A stretch of DNA of 64,000 nt, taken from assembly GCA_941918925.1 (NCBI GenBank), contig OW799236.1:70460465-70524464 (forward strand), given 5' to 3'. Both the position numbers and the translations under genes were made by a program. The notes under the pieces are model-generated. The model was not told the DNA's origin. It did not search any database and worked only from the letters and a program-made list of their open reading frames with translations. This DNA comes from Phyto melanocephala (taxonomy: Eukaryota; Arthropoda; Insecta; Diptera; Rhinophoridae). Below are positions 13,238 to 25,559 of this stretch, piece after piece (the first letter of the stretch is position 1; each line of letters opens with the position of its first letter).

Positions 13238-13442
13238 ATTTTTTTTTTGTTTTATATATATTATATATGTATATAATAATTTTTTTTTTTTAAATTTTTT
13301 TTTTTTAAATTTTTTTTTTATTTTTTATTTTTTTTTTTTGTTTTTTTTAACATACATACGTGAATTTACTGTTATTGCATGACTACACGTTGTGAAGGGT
13401 ATATAAGATTCGGCACGGCCGAATATAGCGCTTTTACTTGTT
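12702..13442 (+). mobile_element. TATACCC-ended non-autonomous element, copy A
   Basis: Starts TATACCCTTCACACAG, whose inverted copy follows at once (GTGAAAAAGGGTATA), giving a terminal hairpin at 12702-12733. A second inverted copy, TGTGAAGGGTATA, lies at ~13390-13403. Beyond it is a ~40-bp tail with a perfect 17-nt hairpin (ATTCGG-CACGG-CCGAAT, 13408-13424), ending TTTTACTTGTT. The interior has a CCGTCTGT repeat (12839-12890) and a long T-rich low-complexity block (13138-13350). There is no credible coding region; the minus frame 12710-13138 is chance. It is close to identical to the copy at 19.27 kb outside the T-rich block, so both are recent. No named family is assigned. Confidence 0.8.
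13138..13350. repeat. T-rich low-complexity block inside copy A
   Basis: Runs of 6-10 T separated by single A or short TATATA groups. The corresponding block in the copy at 19.69-19.93 kb is much less similar than the flanking element sequence, consistent with rapid slippage. It produces a phenylalanine-rich chance ORF. Confidence 0.85.
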
Positions 13443-16400
13443 TTTGTTATAAAAATTTTTCTATTTTATGCAACATATAAATTTTAAATTTATAAATATC
13501 AATTATTAAAAACTTTTTATTAATGTGCCACTTTGTGTGCATCTCATACCGAAATTAGTTCACTAACACCTTATTTAAAATTAAAGTAATTCATGACTAT
13601 TTATTTATAAAAGAAGAAGAAGTTAAGGTTTTTATCATTGTAAGATTCAGGAATGTAAGGTAGCAGACAAATTATATCTTTATAAATTACTTTCGTAATT
13701 GGTCTACTAGTCGCATATAGTGAAAGTAATTCAATATATTATTAATATATATGTATATTAATTAAATATATTATTATATTATTGGCCATCCTCTTTTAAA
13801 TCAAAAATATAAAATGTGGAAAAGTAGTTTTATAAAATAAATTAAAAGGACTTTTTTTTAAATGCTAGATTAACAAAATTCGAAATTATAAAATACGTAT
13901 TTACATCGTATTCAATACACATAATTAAAATAATTGAAAAAATTTTAAAAGTTAAAGAACATTTAATTAAAATTTTAATACAAATTTACATTTACAAATT
14001 TTTTTAATATAAATTTTAAATTTTTTAATTTATTAGAAAAACATATTGATGATTGGCGGAAATTCAAAAATGTGTTTATAAATAATACTAATTTCGTTAT
14101 TAAAATCCGTATTGATTTTTTTTTGGTTTCTCTTGAAAATTTGAGTTTTGCAAAAAATACTTCCATAGAACGAAACTGCACAAATGCAAAAATAAAATAA
14201 AATTATAAGAATTTCACTATTTTTAAAAGTTCATAAAAACATGTATTACTGTCGTTTTCGTAAGTCTATTTATTAAAAAATTTTACTTTGACTGTTTTCA
14301 TAATTAACACTAAACTAAATTGTAAATTCTATTTGACGTTGAAATAGCAACCATAAAAAAAGTTAATTTTTGATAATATCAAGAAAAACACATTGAACTA
14401 ATTTTGTTTAAAGTTTCATGGTGTAAAGAAACCAAAGAAATAATTTTTTATTTGTTTGGCTTAAGCCACTTTTATAATAAAGAAAATAATTAAAGGAGAG
14501 TCGTAGTACCTAGAAGCTCCAACTTTTTTGCGAGTTGCTTTGATGTTAATATCTGTGCATGATGGCAAGCTTAACATGATCATGAAATCATAACAGTGGG
14601 CGTGGCACCCCTAATGGCACGCTATTATTTTTAATCGTAGTTTTTTTTTCAAACTCACTTGTTATGTGACCTTCAAAAACAATAAATAAATGATGATACA
14701 ATGATACAATAAATATTTTGATTTGTAATTTATAAATAAAAACAAATTTTCTTAAATTTTAAAAAGAATTGAATTAAACTTTATTTTACGCAATTTTATT
14801 ATTATATATTTCTCTTCAGACATATAAAACGTTTTTACTTTGATGATATGCTAAAAACAGATTTTATTTCGTTATTCTACTAAGAAATTTCATAATTTTG
14901 ATGTATTTGCTTGCCTTTAAAGCCTCTATAGTTGCATAGAGATTTTAATTATGAAAAAAAAACTTGTATTTAAGTGGCTGAATAATTTATTAAGACATTA
15001 ACCCCTATTCAGAACAAAATAAAACCCAGACATTTTGCCATACAAAGAAACCTGTCGCAGACATATTCAAAAGTCAGTGTCTTTTAGACAAACGACAATT
15101 GAAAAAAGCGCAGCAAAATTAAAAGGACCCTCTATACAAAATAAAACTGAGAGTAAAATAAAACAAATATATATCAAAAAAAATATATAATAAAACACAG
15201 CAGCAGCAAATATTCGAAACAAAAGATTCAAGTGCATTTTGTATATACATATTAGAGGATCTGTGTGTATGTGTTATGAGTATGTATTCAATATGTATGA
15301 GTTAAATTCATTGCAAGCATACAACTAAATATTGTATGAATTTAATGGATGTGTGTATGTATTTATGTTGTAGCTTTAATTAAAATTATATTTTTTTTAA
15401 ATAAAATTTTACAAAACATTAAATAGCGTTAAAAGAAAAAACTGAAAACAAGTAATAGAATATGTAAAAAAACATCAAATGGCCACAAGAAATTCCTAGT
15501 AAAATAAAGTTTTTTCTTTATTTTTATTTATAGTAAAAGTTGATGCTTTTGTTTTCTAACTTTTGTACATAAAAACATATGTGTGAATATGGATAGTAAA
15601 GGCAGGAATATATAAATATTTTTGAAAGACTACATACTCTAATACACCATGTATATATGTGAAGATAAAAATTATACACACGTACATAATGAGGCAGTAA
15701 AATGAAAGTTATAAATTACACTCACTTTGTGTCTGTGTTTGTTGAGTTTTTCAAACAGCAGCAGCATCAGCAGCCATCTGTTTGTTTTATTTAATGGCTC
15801 TCATTTTAGTAGCAACACAAGCTGTAGTTGTAATAAAAGTTGTTGTAGTTAGTAGTAGTTTGATCCATTGTAAATATACAACGTATAGTTGTCATACATA
15901 CAATTTTTGTTTTTCGAGGATTTAAAATTTTTATGACCATTTCACTCAAATACACTTACTGATTTATTATAAAACACACACATATGTACATACACTAGAC
16001 ACCCACATATAAGAAAGTACGTCCATTTTGAAATTTTTTTTTTTTTTTTCTTATCGCTCGTACGATAGTTGTTATAAGGAAAAATAAAGCTACATTACAC
16101 ACACACTTTATACCTACACGTACAAACATTTATAATCTTTTACTACTACAAACGTGAAAAAAACAAAATAAAAAGTACTTTAATATGAACAAATCGTAGA
16201 ATTGTAAATGTATTTGATTTTGGGTGCGGTCCTTGACTTCGTTTACGACGCATGACTCTCGACGCTTCGTGTGAATCTTTTTTATTCTTTGTCTTATTTC
16301 GCCATTACTTAAACATACACTCTCTGTTGGCAATATATATTTGGAACTTATTTCTGCAATTCGCTTACACATACACTCATTTGTAGGCTCTTTCACTTCT

Positions 16401-18531
16401 ATATGATTTTTTATTTATAATATATTTTTTACATTACCACATACAGCCATTAGATATAAAAAAAAATCTTTCAAACTTAGGGTATTGCTCACACATTACC
16501 ATGAAATTGTGATTTATGCGTGAGTGTATGAAAAATCACTTTCTTTATTAAACAGTCACTATCACATACTATCTAGTATGTGTGTGCCTTGTATTTTTTG
16601 TTTCCGTTCTTTTTTTTTTTTTTTTTTTGCTTTAATTATGTACTCGTATTATATGGTTCTGTTCTTTTTATTATAATCATTTATTTTGGTTTAATGTACA
16701 TGTTTGAATTAATGTTCAAACTTCTTACTGACAGGTTGTAACTATAAAGAGCTTATTGGTAGTTTTTTAATATAATTTTTAGGCTGAAAAAACTATGTTA
16801 AATAAAAAAAACCATACAAAACTATAAAAACTTGTGCCATAGTAATTTTTTTACATTAAAGTATTTCTGTTCTTCTACTTAAAGGCTTAAATATATTCAA
16901 TATTAGACCAATTACTTTATTAGGCCTTTAGAAAAAATCCTTAAGATAATATTTAGTAAATTTAATTGTTAATTACTTAACCTTAAACTGTTTACATTGT
17001 CACAAATATTAAGTAAATATCTACAATTGTTTGGTTATTGTATTATACTCTGAATTTCAGACCCAGTACAAAATAAGTTAAATTTATAAAATGAAGCGAT
17101 GCTACGGTCGTAAATTTCAGTGGGAAAAAATTTTATATACTCAGGCATCGTTTTAAGGATATAAATATCAACTGAATAATTTAGCAATTAAATCAAGTTT
17201 TCTTTTCTAAATTTGAGTATCTAAAACTCAATATAAAACACAAGCCCAGTAAATGCTATGGCTTAATTATCAGGATGCATTGGTCCGCACTTCTTAGTGC
17301 CTGAACAATAAACTTATAAGTTTTAATGGAAAAATTATACGGGAATTATAAATATTTTAATTTTTATACAATTCTTAACAAATATTATTTTTAATTTTTA
17401 TTTGAAAATGGATTTAAAAAAAAAATTTTTTTATAAATACTTTTATAAATTAATAACAACACAACGCATATTTATTCATCAGGTAATTGCAGATTTTTTT
17501 TATGTTTTTTTTTAGGAAGTTTGACATTTGAAGAGATGGAAATGATTTTATCTATAGACTTTGACATTTTTACTTTAAACTAAGTGAAGAAAAAATAATC
17601 AGCTGACGAATCAAGACTACCTGATGACTAAATAACAATAATTAAAAACTGCTTAGTGGTGTAAGCATCGTCAGCAAAATTAAAGTTAAAAACAACTCTT
17701 AATTTAAAATTTAAATTTGGATTTCTTATTTAATACCGGTGTTCACTTGAATGAGTATGCATTGATTAGGAGCCCGATAAGATAATAAAAAATATTTGTT
17801 AAAAGAAATTTGGTAAGTAGATAGTTTATACTGTTATGCATTCATGGCTTTAAGATAAAGCAACCGATTCGATTCGATTAGGATAAAGCAACCGATTCGT
17901 ACTTCTTATTTCATTAACAAAGTGAAGGAAATAACTTTTAAGTCAATGACTCTAAAATAATATGCAAGTACTTTGCTAACGAACTGTTTTTAAAAATTTC
18001 CCTTTAATATTTATTTCCCGCATGTCCTACTCTAAACAGATGAGCCTAAAAGTCTAAATGCCTCACACAACAAATCACCATCAAGCTAATCTCGAACTTG
18101 CCGTAGGCCCACACTAGTCTCCGAGTGTGGTTGTTGGAGGTGTATGCTTTAGTGAGTTTTCAGATCTAAACAGTTTGGCTTTTTTTAAATCTTTGCTTTG
18201 GAATTAACAGTTATTTCTAGCTTAAGTACTAGGCCGTTCATTCATTCATAGTGTCCTCATTAGGACTTTATCGAAAATTAATTTTCTATATATTAGTATT
18301 TTATACTACAGAGACACTTAACATGCTCCTACTCACTTCCGACTTAAATACAGTGTTCGATATAAGTCTGCATTAGATATCTCTGAGTCCATAATGAAAT
18401 TTTCTGTTCTGCTTTATCTCAGCATTTGTAAACAGTGTATGTTTGATATCACAGACATAGAAAAATGTTGCTTAAAGAATTTATTAATTCACTTTCTTTA
18501 TTTACATTCTTAAACACAATATTGTAAGACT
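13443..18531. other. Long non-coding stretch with CAG-rich patches
   Basis: About 5 kb without a supportable gene. Two patches resemble fly 5'-UTR sequence: 15050-15235 (ACA/CAG-rich, 'ACACAGCAGCAGCAAAT') and 15750-15870 ('CAGCAGCAGCATCAGCAGCC', then GTT/GTAGTT repeats). A short GTGGGCGTGGCACCCC motif near 14596 resembles repeat palindromes elsewhere in the window. A GATAAAGCAACCGATTCG unit is duplicated at ~17853-17900. The minus frame 16130-16396 has no recognisable motif. Confidence 0.45.
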
Positions 18532-18545
18532 TAATGAAGTACATG
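18532..18545. repeat. SINE target-site duplication, left
   Basis: TAATGAAGTACATG, identical to 18775-18788 on the other side of the SINE. Confidence 0.9.
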
Positions 18546-18774
18546 AGTGCCCCTGTGGACTAGTCAGTAAAGGACAAGTCAGTTGTTCGGGGGTTGCGGG
18601 TTCGATTCCCGCCGGAGACTCTGGAATTGTCTGCTTCTCTTTCTCTTCTATCCTAAATATATCTATTCTTATTCTATTCTTCTCTCTATTAAGGCGTCAC
18701 AATGGACCGTAATGGTCTCCGAGTGAAGGTGTGAGGGTAACTTTGCACCAGCCTTACCTACCTACCTACCTACC
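18546..18774 (+). mobile_element. tRNA-derived SINE with TACC tail and perfect 14-bp duplication
   Basis: The 5' ~75 bp is tRNA-like. It has an A-box-like TGGACTAGTCAG at 18556-18567 and a perfect RNA polymerase III B box GGTTCGATTCC at 18599-18609, followed by CCGCCGGAGAC, which stands where an acceptor-stem complement would be. A pyrimidine-rich body (TCTCTTTCTCTTCTATCC) and a unique part (18690-18750) follow. The element ends in (TACC)5 at 18755-18774, a short-repeat tail rather than poly(A). The 229-bp element is bounded by the identical 14-mers at 18532-18545 and 18775-18788. Such SINEs are transcribed by Pol III and mobilised by a partner LINE; the partner is not identifiable here. Confidence 0.88.
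18599..18609 (+). promoter_or_regulatory. Pol III B box of the SINE
   Basis: GGTTCGATTCC matches the GGTTCGANTCC internal promoter consensus exactly. It lies about 32 bp downstream of the A-box-like segment. Confidence 0.85.
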
Positions 18775-18788
18775 TAATGAAGTACATG
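18775..18788. repeat. SINE target-site duplication, right
   Basis: TAATGAAGTACATG directly after the TACC tail, identical to 18532-18545. Confidence 0.9.
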
Positions 18789-19264
18789 CTCCCTCAGTTT
18801 CTAAGCAGTAATGGTTTTAGATGATTACCGTCACTGTTCCAACGTGATCGGCTATGGAACAGTTATTGATATTTTTTTAACTTTATTGGTCATACATCTA
18901 TGCAGGAAACCAATTAAGGACGATATGATGAATAAAAAATATAAGGAATTCTTAAATTTGATCCTACTACTACAGAAACAAAATAAAAAATATTGTTTTT
19001 GCTCGCTTTCCTGAAAACTTTGTAAAAACAACATAACTGAATTTGTTAGAGCAACGACGATATATAAAATGGAAAAGGGTTTGCATAGTAAATAGTAAAT
19101 AATAGTGAAATATTTAGTACTAAAATGTCGACGAAAATATCGTTTCTGAATAACTTTAATAATTTAATTGAATAACTGACTCATGATCCTAGGAATTTAA
19201 CTAAAATGTTTACAACAAATTCTTAATGTATGTATAGTAAAATAATATAACCAATTACTATTTT
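18789..19264. other. Non-coding spacer, nothing recognised
   Basis: AT-rich. Overlapping short frames on both strands (18811-19014 plus, 18852-19034 minus) lack any motif. Confidence 0.5.
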
Positions 19265-20112
19265 TATACCCTTCACACAGTAAAAAAGGGTATATATAGG
19301 TTTGTCATTCCGTGTGAAATTTCTACAATTTTGATTTCCGACCCCATAAAGTATATATTTTCTGAAAGCTTATGAATAGGGGAGTCGATTAAGCCCTGTC
19401 AGTCTGTCCGTCTGTCCGTCTGACCGTCTGTCCGTGTGTATGTTGAAATCAACTTTTTGAAGCCCCCCGACATCGCTTGGACTCGAGTGAGGTACTAAAA
19501 TATCAGAAATATTCGGGAGTAGATCGGTATTGAAAATCAGAAACATCGGTACATAAACAACTGAGATATGAGCAAAAACCCACGACCACCTCGATTTTTT
19601 ATTCACAAAAACAACATTACAACAACAACATACATACATACAAACGTGTATACTGGTTAGAGAAAACGTGGCATCAAATCCCAGCTGAGCCAAAAAAATT
19701 TTTTTTTTAATTTTTTTAAAATTTTTTTTAAAATTTTTTTTTTTATTTTTTTTTTATTTTTTATTTAATATATTATTTATATTTTTATTATTATTTTTTT
19801 TTTATTTTTTTTTTTTAATTTTTTTTTATTTTTGTTTTATATATATTATATATACAATAATTATTTTTTTAAATTTTTTTTTAATTTTTTTTTTTAATTT
19901 TTTTTTAAAAAATTTTTTTTTTAATTTTTTTTAAACATATATACGTAAATTTATAATTTTACAATGGGATGTTTTTATATATGTATGTTTTTATATGTAT
20001 GTACGTATTTCATATGGGATGAATGGTGTCACAAACTACTGTTATTGCATGACTACACGTTGTGAAGGGTATATAAGATTCGGCACGGCCGAATATAGCG
20101 CTCTTACTTGTT
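19265..20112 (+). mobile_element. TATACCC-ended non-autonomous element, copy B
   Basis: Same architecture as copy A: TATACCCTTCACACAG with its immediate inverted copy, the CCGTCTGT run, a T-rich block (19692-19932), TTGTGAAGGGTATATAAG, the 17-nt ATTCGG-CACGG-CCGAAT hairpin at 20068-20084, and the terminal CTCTTACTTGTT. Compared with copy A it has about 110 bp extra before the right end (roughly 19945-20035, with ATGTATGTTTTTATATG-type repeats). It also differs in a few point changes such as TCGAGTGAGG for CGGGTAAGG. The minus frame 19370-19693 parallels the one in copy A only because the DNA is shared. Confidence 0.82.
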
Positions 20113-23039
20113 ATAATTTTAATTGCTATTTATTCTAGCAATCTAACAGCAATATACAACAATTGTACAAATCCATGTGATTGCAGTTCGGAGATTATTT
20201 TTTTAAAATATTTTTTATATGAAGTTTGACAATGTTATGAGAGAAGAGTGAAAATATATGAACTTTCGATATTTGGAAAGGAACAGCTGACAATCAGCTG
20301 ATAAATTGAAACTAAGTAATTAGGTGTACCCTGCATATATCCATTTCCATTTCCAATTTCATATTTTTTTTTTTTTTAAATGAATATTAAAAGGTGTTTT
20401 ATTTTAAATAAAAAACTTCATTATTTTTTAGTAACTCGGTTGATTTAAGTTAATTGTTTCATTTGTTTCGAAAATCGTATTAAGGTTCAGGAATAAACCT
20501 TAAGAGCGACAGTCGCAATACTCTGTTTAGTCCAAATGCCAATTTTATGTGAAAGAAAATTTGAAGATAAAATTTGCCATCTACATCTATATTGCTGTTG
20601 CATATGCCTTTTTAAAAATGAGGCTAGAAAAAATATTACAATTTATGACAAGAGATACAGAGTCTAGATTATCAATTGTTTGGGACCACAATAGGACAGT
20701 GCCACAAGAAATATAGCGACTAACTTTATAAATAATTTTGCGAACTGCGCTTTTTTCTTTAAATGATCTAGTCAATGGGGAAATAAGAGCATGCAATTCA
20801 ATGCCTAAGAAATATTTACTCCGAAATTTTCTACGCCATTATGCAAGTCGCTTTTTTGGAATATAATGCTTCTACTTTAGATTTCACTAGAGGCAAAACT
20901 AAGATGACCCTGGCCGAGATAGACCCAAAATGCAAAGAAAACAACCAAAAAATTTACTTACAGGTAGCACTATACCAGCTACAAGAAATCATCTTCATCA
21001 TCTTCAAACATTAATGTCAAATTAAAATAAAATCTCTATTAAAATAATTTCTATGTGTCTGTTTTCAGCTTTAGAAAAAACCCTTTAATTTCGAAATAAT
21101 CACAAGATTTAAAAATTTAATTTAAAAATTTTAAAATAAGATCCCAAATTTCAATTGAACAAATTCACATAAATCTTTCTTAGTTACAGTTATTTAACTT
21201 AAATTTGATTTTCCAAGTCAAATTTAATACTTTGAAAAACACTTTCATATAGAAAAGTTTGAAATCAATATTTAAAATTCAGAATTCGGTATGAAATTGA
21301 TTTAAAAAGATTTCCAGTAAATGCTTTCATTTTCAAAAAGGTATGCTAGGAATTTCAATAAACCATAAAATTCAGGATACTTTTTGCCAAAAATTTTTGT
21401 ACAAAAAAAAACATTTCTGACTGTCTTCGATTCAAACTTTTGACTAAATAGAAAAATAGAGTCAGCGTGATATTACCTAAATTTTGGCCAATTGTCATAA
21501 AACTGAAATTTAAAATATTAACCTAATCCAACATAATCTGACATAAAATTTGTATATGTTCTAGATTTATATAAAAAATAAACTGCGCATAATTGACATT
21601 AGTCTTTGCTAACTTATGTAATTTTAGACCTAATAGGGCATTTACTATTTTTATTTGTGAGCAACCATATAAAATAAAGTATATTAAAGTATATTACCCG
21701 GTTGAAAATTACATTCTTTTTAAAATTTAATATTTTTCAAACCGATATCAAGCTTTGCTGTCTTAAAACATATTGTAAAATGCTTTTGTGAATACCCTCA
21801 ATAATATATTTTAAAAGAGGTATTATTAAATTTAAAACTTAGGGCAGAGCTTAACTAAATGCTCTCCAAATTTCGAATAAATTCTTTTCGACATTTAATT
21901 AGTGTAAACCTAATTTTTAAAAATCATTCTTTGAAATATTTCATAAAGAAATATCTAAGCCTTTAAAAAACGTAAAAACTTTGACGTTTAAAAATAATAA
22001 AAAGAAAAACATTCAAATTATTAATAATAAAAAATATTTCTCCAAAATGTGCGACTCGCATATAAATTATTGAAATATTGTGTGTGTGTGTGTGTAATAT
22101 ATAAAATTAAAAGAAATAAATACATATTAAGGATATTTTTGTAGTTTTAATTAATACGATTATATTTAGAAAAAAGCACACATACATATATAAGTAAGTA
22201 CAAAGAAAAAAAAAGAAACACTACAAGCACAACACCGAGATTACATTTATACTGCATTACAACATCGATTACATACCCAGAATAATACGAATAAAAAGAA
22301 CGTTTCGAAAAATTTTATTTGCAAAACGTTACACAACACACAACCACAACTGTAGCAAAGTTCACGATCGATATTAGTTATTTTTATAAAATTTTGTTTT
22401 TTCAAAATTATTCACAATAAAAGTCTAGCTTTAGGAAAAAATGTAACAAACACTTAAAAAACAATAAAAATCACTTTTACCACCAGTGAAAAAAGCAAAA
22501 ACAATTTTTTGAAAATATTTTTTAATATAAATTCAAAAATCTTTTTTAATAATTTTGCTTCTTAATTTGGAAAAACCAATGTCCTACAAATTCCGTAAAA
22601 ATTTAAATCATCATTAGGATGTATACATATGTATCTGTCGTTATGTAAAAAAATATAAAACAAATATTTTTTTAATCTCTCCGTCCACTCCTCCTAACAG
22701 TTAAATGTGGAATTCAGTCTCATTTTTATTTTTTTTTTGATATAAGTTAGGAACAAAGAATATTAAAAAAAGTTGATGCGTTTGTCTCGTCACAGTCGGG
22801 AGTTTTTTTGTAGTAAGTAGTAGTTGCAACAGTGTAAATGTTGTTGCTTTTTTCCAGTGGTGATTTCTTCTTTTCATTTTCAATAAGCTTTAATTTTTTA
22901 ATTTTGGTATTTTTCCCATTTTGATTTTATTTATTTTTTGTGACTTGGTTTAATTTGCACACAAATTCTTTTTTATTTTATTTGGCTTTTATTCTTTTTT
23001 TTTTTTTTGGATTACAATGTAGAGATGCTGTTGTGATTG
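20113..23039. other. Long non-coding stretch, nothing recognised
   Basis: AT-rich DNA with a short (GT)7 tract at ~22079-22094. The CA-rich patch 22220-22370 resembles untranslated leader sequence but has no ORF. The frames at 20587-20796 and 22701-22883 (minus) have no recognisable motif. Confidence 0.5.
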
Positions 23040-23230
23040 TAGGTATAAGAAACGATACTGGTATATATGACGTCCTCGACGGCGCACAGCCGTAATATTT
23101 AAGCGCACCAAGCGCACTAGTTGACGCCTAAACGTCTACTACGAATAACGTTTGTTGTAGCGAACCCCAATTTCGGTAATTTTAAATGGCGGCACTACGA
23201 CTCTTACAATAGTCTCACACACAGTAAACC
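23040..23230. promoter_or_regulatory. GC-rich patch, possible promoter region
   Basis: A local rise in GC within very AT-rich surroundings. It contains TATATATGACGTCCTCGAC (a TATA-like run next to a TGACGTC CRE-like palindrome), repeated GCGCAC motifs ('AGCGCACCAAGCGCACTAG') and AATGGCGGCACTACGAC. On the minus strand a TATATA box would be followed by a CA-rich leader (22780-22880), which is the composition of fly 5'-UTRs. No coding exon can be tied to it on either strand, so this remains a compositional observation. Confidence 0.25.
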
Positions 23231-24544
23231 ACTTAGTATATAAGCACATACAAACAGTACAAACAGCATCCTTATCGTGCAAAATTGTTGTTATTACTTA
23301 TGTATACCTAATACATACGCACACACTTTTATAGATGTATAAACCTTAATCTGTGATTTCACTCAAAACTCTGTTTTCGATTTTATATTTGTATACTCTA
23401 TATACAAATGCACTCTTCAGCTTATACACATATACACCAAACATGCTGGTTGAACTCAGCATCACCGTGCATGTATTGGTAACCAAAATATTACTCACTC
23501 CTTTTATTAAGTGACATCAATAAACAGGCCCTCTAGTTTACCAACACTCTCATATCTTCCCAGAATATAGACTTATTTACACACACATTCTTCTTTAGCT
23601 CTCTGCTAGCTCTCTTTTTCGTACCTGTGTATGCGAGTATTTATATGTACATAGCAAACTTACTATTGAAGCTGTTGCTATATTTATCTGATTCATCTTT
23701 TGATTTAAATTTCTATGGCAACCGGCTTTTTTTACTTTTATTGTTGCATATTTTTGATCTTTTTTTTCTGCACTTTGTATGCTTTTCTTTGTATAATTTA
23801 CCCGGGCCGGTTTTAGCTTAGCCCGGGACCTGTTTGAGCTTTATTGTTATTTAAAACAATTTAATTTAAAACAATTTTCACTCATTATTCTATAGTGCTA
23901 GTTGCTCTCGCATTTATGTGTATAATGCAGAAACACTGTACAAATCTATGTATTTGTTTTTTTATTTTTCTTTTATCTTCTTTTTGTACGAGTACACATA
24001 CATGTATTATCTTAAATTTTTACTACATTGACCTTAAATTTTATGAATCACAGAAAAGGGAAATGATAGATTCAATAGCCTTTTGATAATGTTGTACTCG
24101 CTAGAGTAGGATGTTAGGAAACATGTATTGTATATTATTTTTAAAGTTTAACGAAGAGGAAATATTTGTGGATTTTATTTACAATAACTTAATGTATAAA
24201 TTATTTAACGATTAATAGAGTGATTTCTTTATCCTCTATCAAATTAACGCTTAATAGATAAATATTAAAAAAAAAAAACAGATATTTTTTTGTAATTCGG
24301 AAAAGAAGTAAATGCGAACTAAGTGTCAACTGAATTGAACAGAGAAAAGACTAAAAACAAAATTTTAACTAAAGAAACTAAGTAACAGCCAAACCTTAAC
24401 AAGACCGGCAAACGTTTTTCGGCTAATATACATGTATTCTTATGCAGTTTTCAGATCAATCTAGCGATCTTATCTTATAAATATTTGAAAGGTCAATTAT
24501 TTAAGGCTAACATGGTAGTTTTTAAAAAATCGTATTCTGGTCGT
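23231..24544. other. Non-coding stretch, nothing recognised
   Basis: AT-rich with CA/TA microsatellite-like runs. The hydrophobic frames 23627-23821 and 23895-24086 are T-rich chance ORFs without a motif. Confidence 0.5.
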
Positions 24545-25385
24545 CGAATTTGGGGTCACTTATTCTAGTATTGCAGGCCGCATGCCACTAATAACATAAT
24601 CACTGTTGACTGCCCATGCGTAAATTGTTGTCGGATTATTATAATCAGCCAATGACTTCACGTGGCCCCACGCAACTTTACGTGATCCCACAGAAAATCA
24701 TAAAGAAGTGTCAATATGCCTTAAGTTATAGTCCAATGGACACATCCATTTCATAAAATAAACTTATTCCAAAATTTTGATTTAAATAATTTAACATTAT
24801 GGTTCGCCATATGACACGATGCGTTATTTTTTTGAAACCACATCTAATCCGGAAATATTTCATTCATATTGTCAAACAAAAAAGAATTAATTATGGTGCG
24901 GTAACGATATACATTAACATTAAGTTAAACTTCGGCTTAATTAAAAAAAAATAACCATCGCCATCAGCATAGTTACAACTTTATAGATGTAAATTTTACA
25001 ACTTTATAGATGTAATAGAGTCTGTATTATCTGCTGTGGATTAGTATAGTAATTTTTGTAGCTACAAATTTATTCTATGGCTGGCAAATTTTTTCATTTT
25101 CTTGCAAGAACTGGGGTCATTGCCAAACAATACCCACAACACGCCCCCACCCCAGAATCGTTAAATTGCTCCCATAAATATAGCTCAATATAAAGCAATT
25201 TTGTTTATTAAATATTAAAGCTATTGAATGAAAAATGAGCTTCATCGTTATTTTGCGATCAAGAATTGTTCCAAAGTTGCGCGATCAATGACTGATTTTC
25301 AAAGTCAATTAGAATAATTTATAAGCGTTGTTCAAGAGTCAATCTACCCTTAATACGTTGAAGAGTACACTCATTCACTAACAGT
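24545..25385 (-). pseudogene. Decayed Tc1/mariner-superfamily transposase
   Basis: Translated in shifting minus frames, this gives blocks typical of insect transposases of the IS630/Tc1/mariner (DDE) superfamily. In order they are: an N-terminal LTLEQR..IILIDFENQS block (~25370-25290), DEAHFSF carrying the first catalytic Asp (~25250-25230), NKQNCFILS (~25200), YRTIINSFLF (~24910), MWFQKNNASCHMAN (~24840), FLWDHVKLRG (~24680) and a C-terminal MRPAILE (~24555). The usual WFQQDGATCHTA motif reads FQKNNASCHMA, so the second catalytic Asp is replaced by Asn. Stops and frame changes interrupt every block, so it is a dead copy. No terminal inverted repeats were located. Confidence 0.75.
24973..25015. 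repeat. Short tandem duplication (ACAACTTTATAGATGTAA)
   Basis: The 20-nt unit ending ACAACTTTATAGATGTAA occurs twice almost back to back (24973-24992 and 24996-25015) inside the mariner relic. It is a local duplication with no evident role. Confidence 0.8.
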
Positions 25386-25559
25386 TCTTTCAACAGAAAC
25401 AACTTTCGTAAAAACAACTTTCAATTATCAAGCCTGCTTAATGTAATTAATTAAAATAAAAATGTCTTTATCAATACTACTTAAAAATATTAAAATTAAT
25501 TTTAATTTTTGATTATTCTGTTTGGATTTCGGAAAGATCAATTTTTATTTCCTAAATTA

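Noticed and set aside
15050..15870. CAG/ACA-rich patches considered as first exons of a host gene.
   Set aside because: No ORF, core promoter pair or donor site could be tied to them; mentioned only as compositional features.
16130..16396. 88-codon minus frame with charged composition.
   Set aside because: No homology recognised, no splice or promoter context, and the C-terminal third is Phe/Leu-rich as in chance AT-rich frames.
18546..18621. Possible functional tRNA gene.
   Set aside because: B box is perfect, but the sequence continues into a SINE body with TACC tail and target duplication, so it is a tRNA-derived SINE head.
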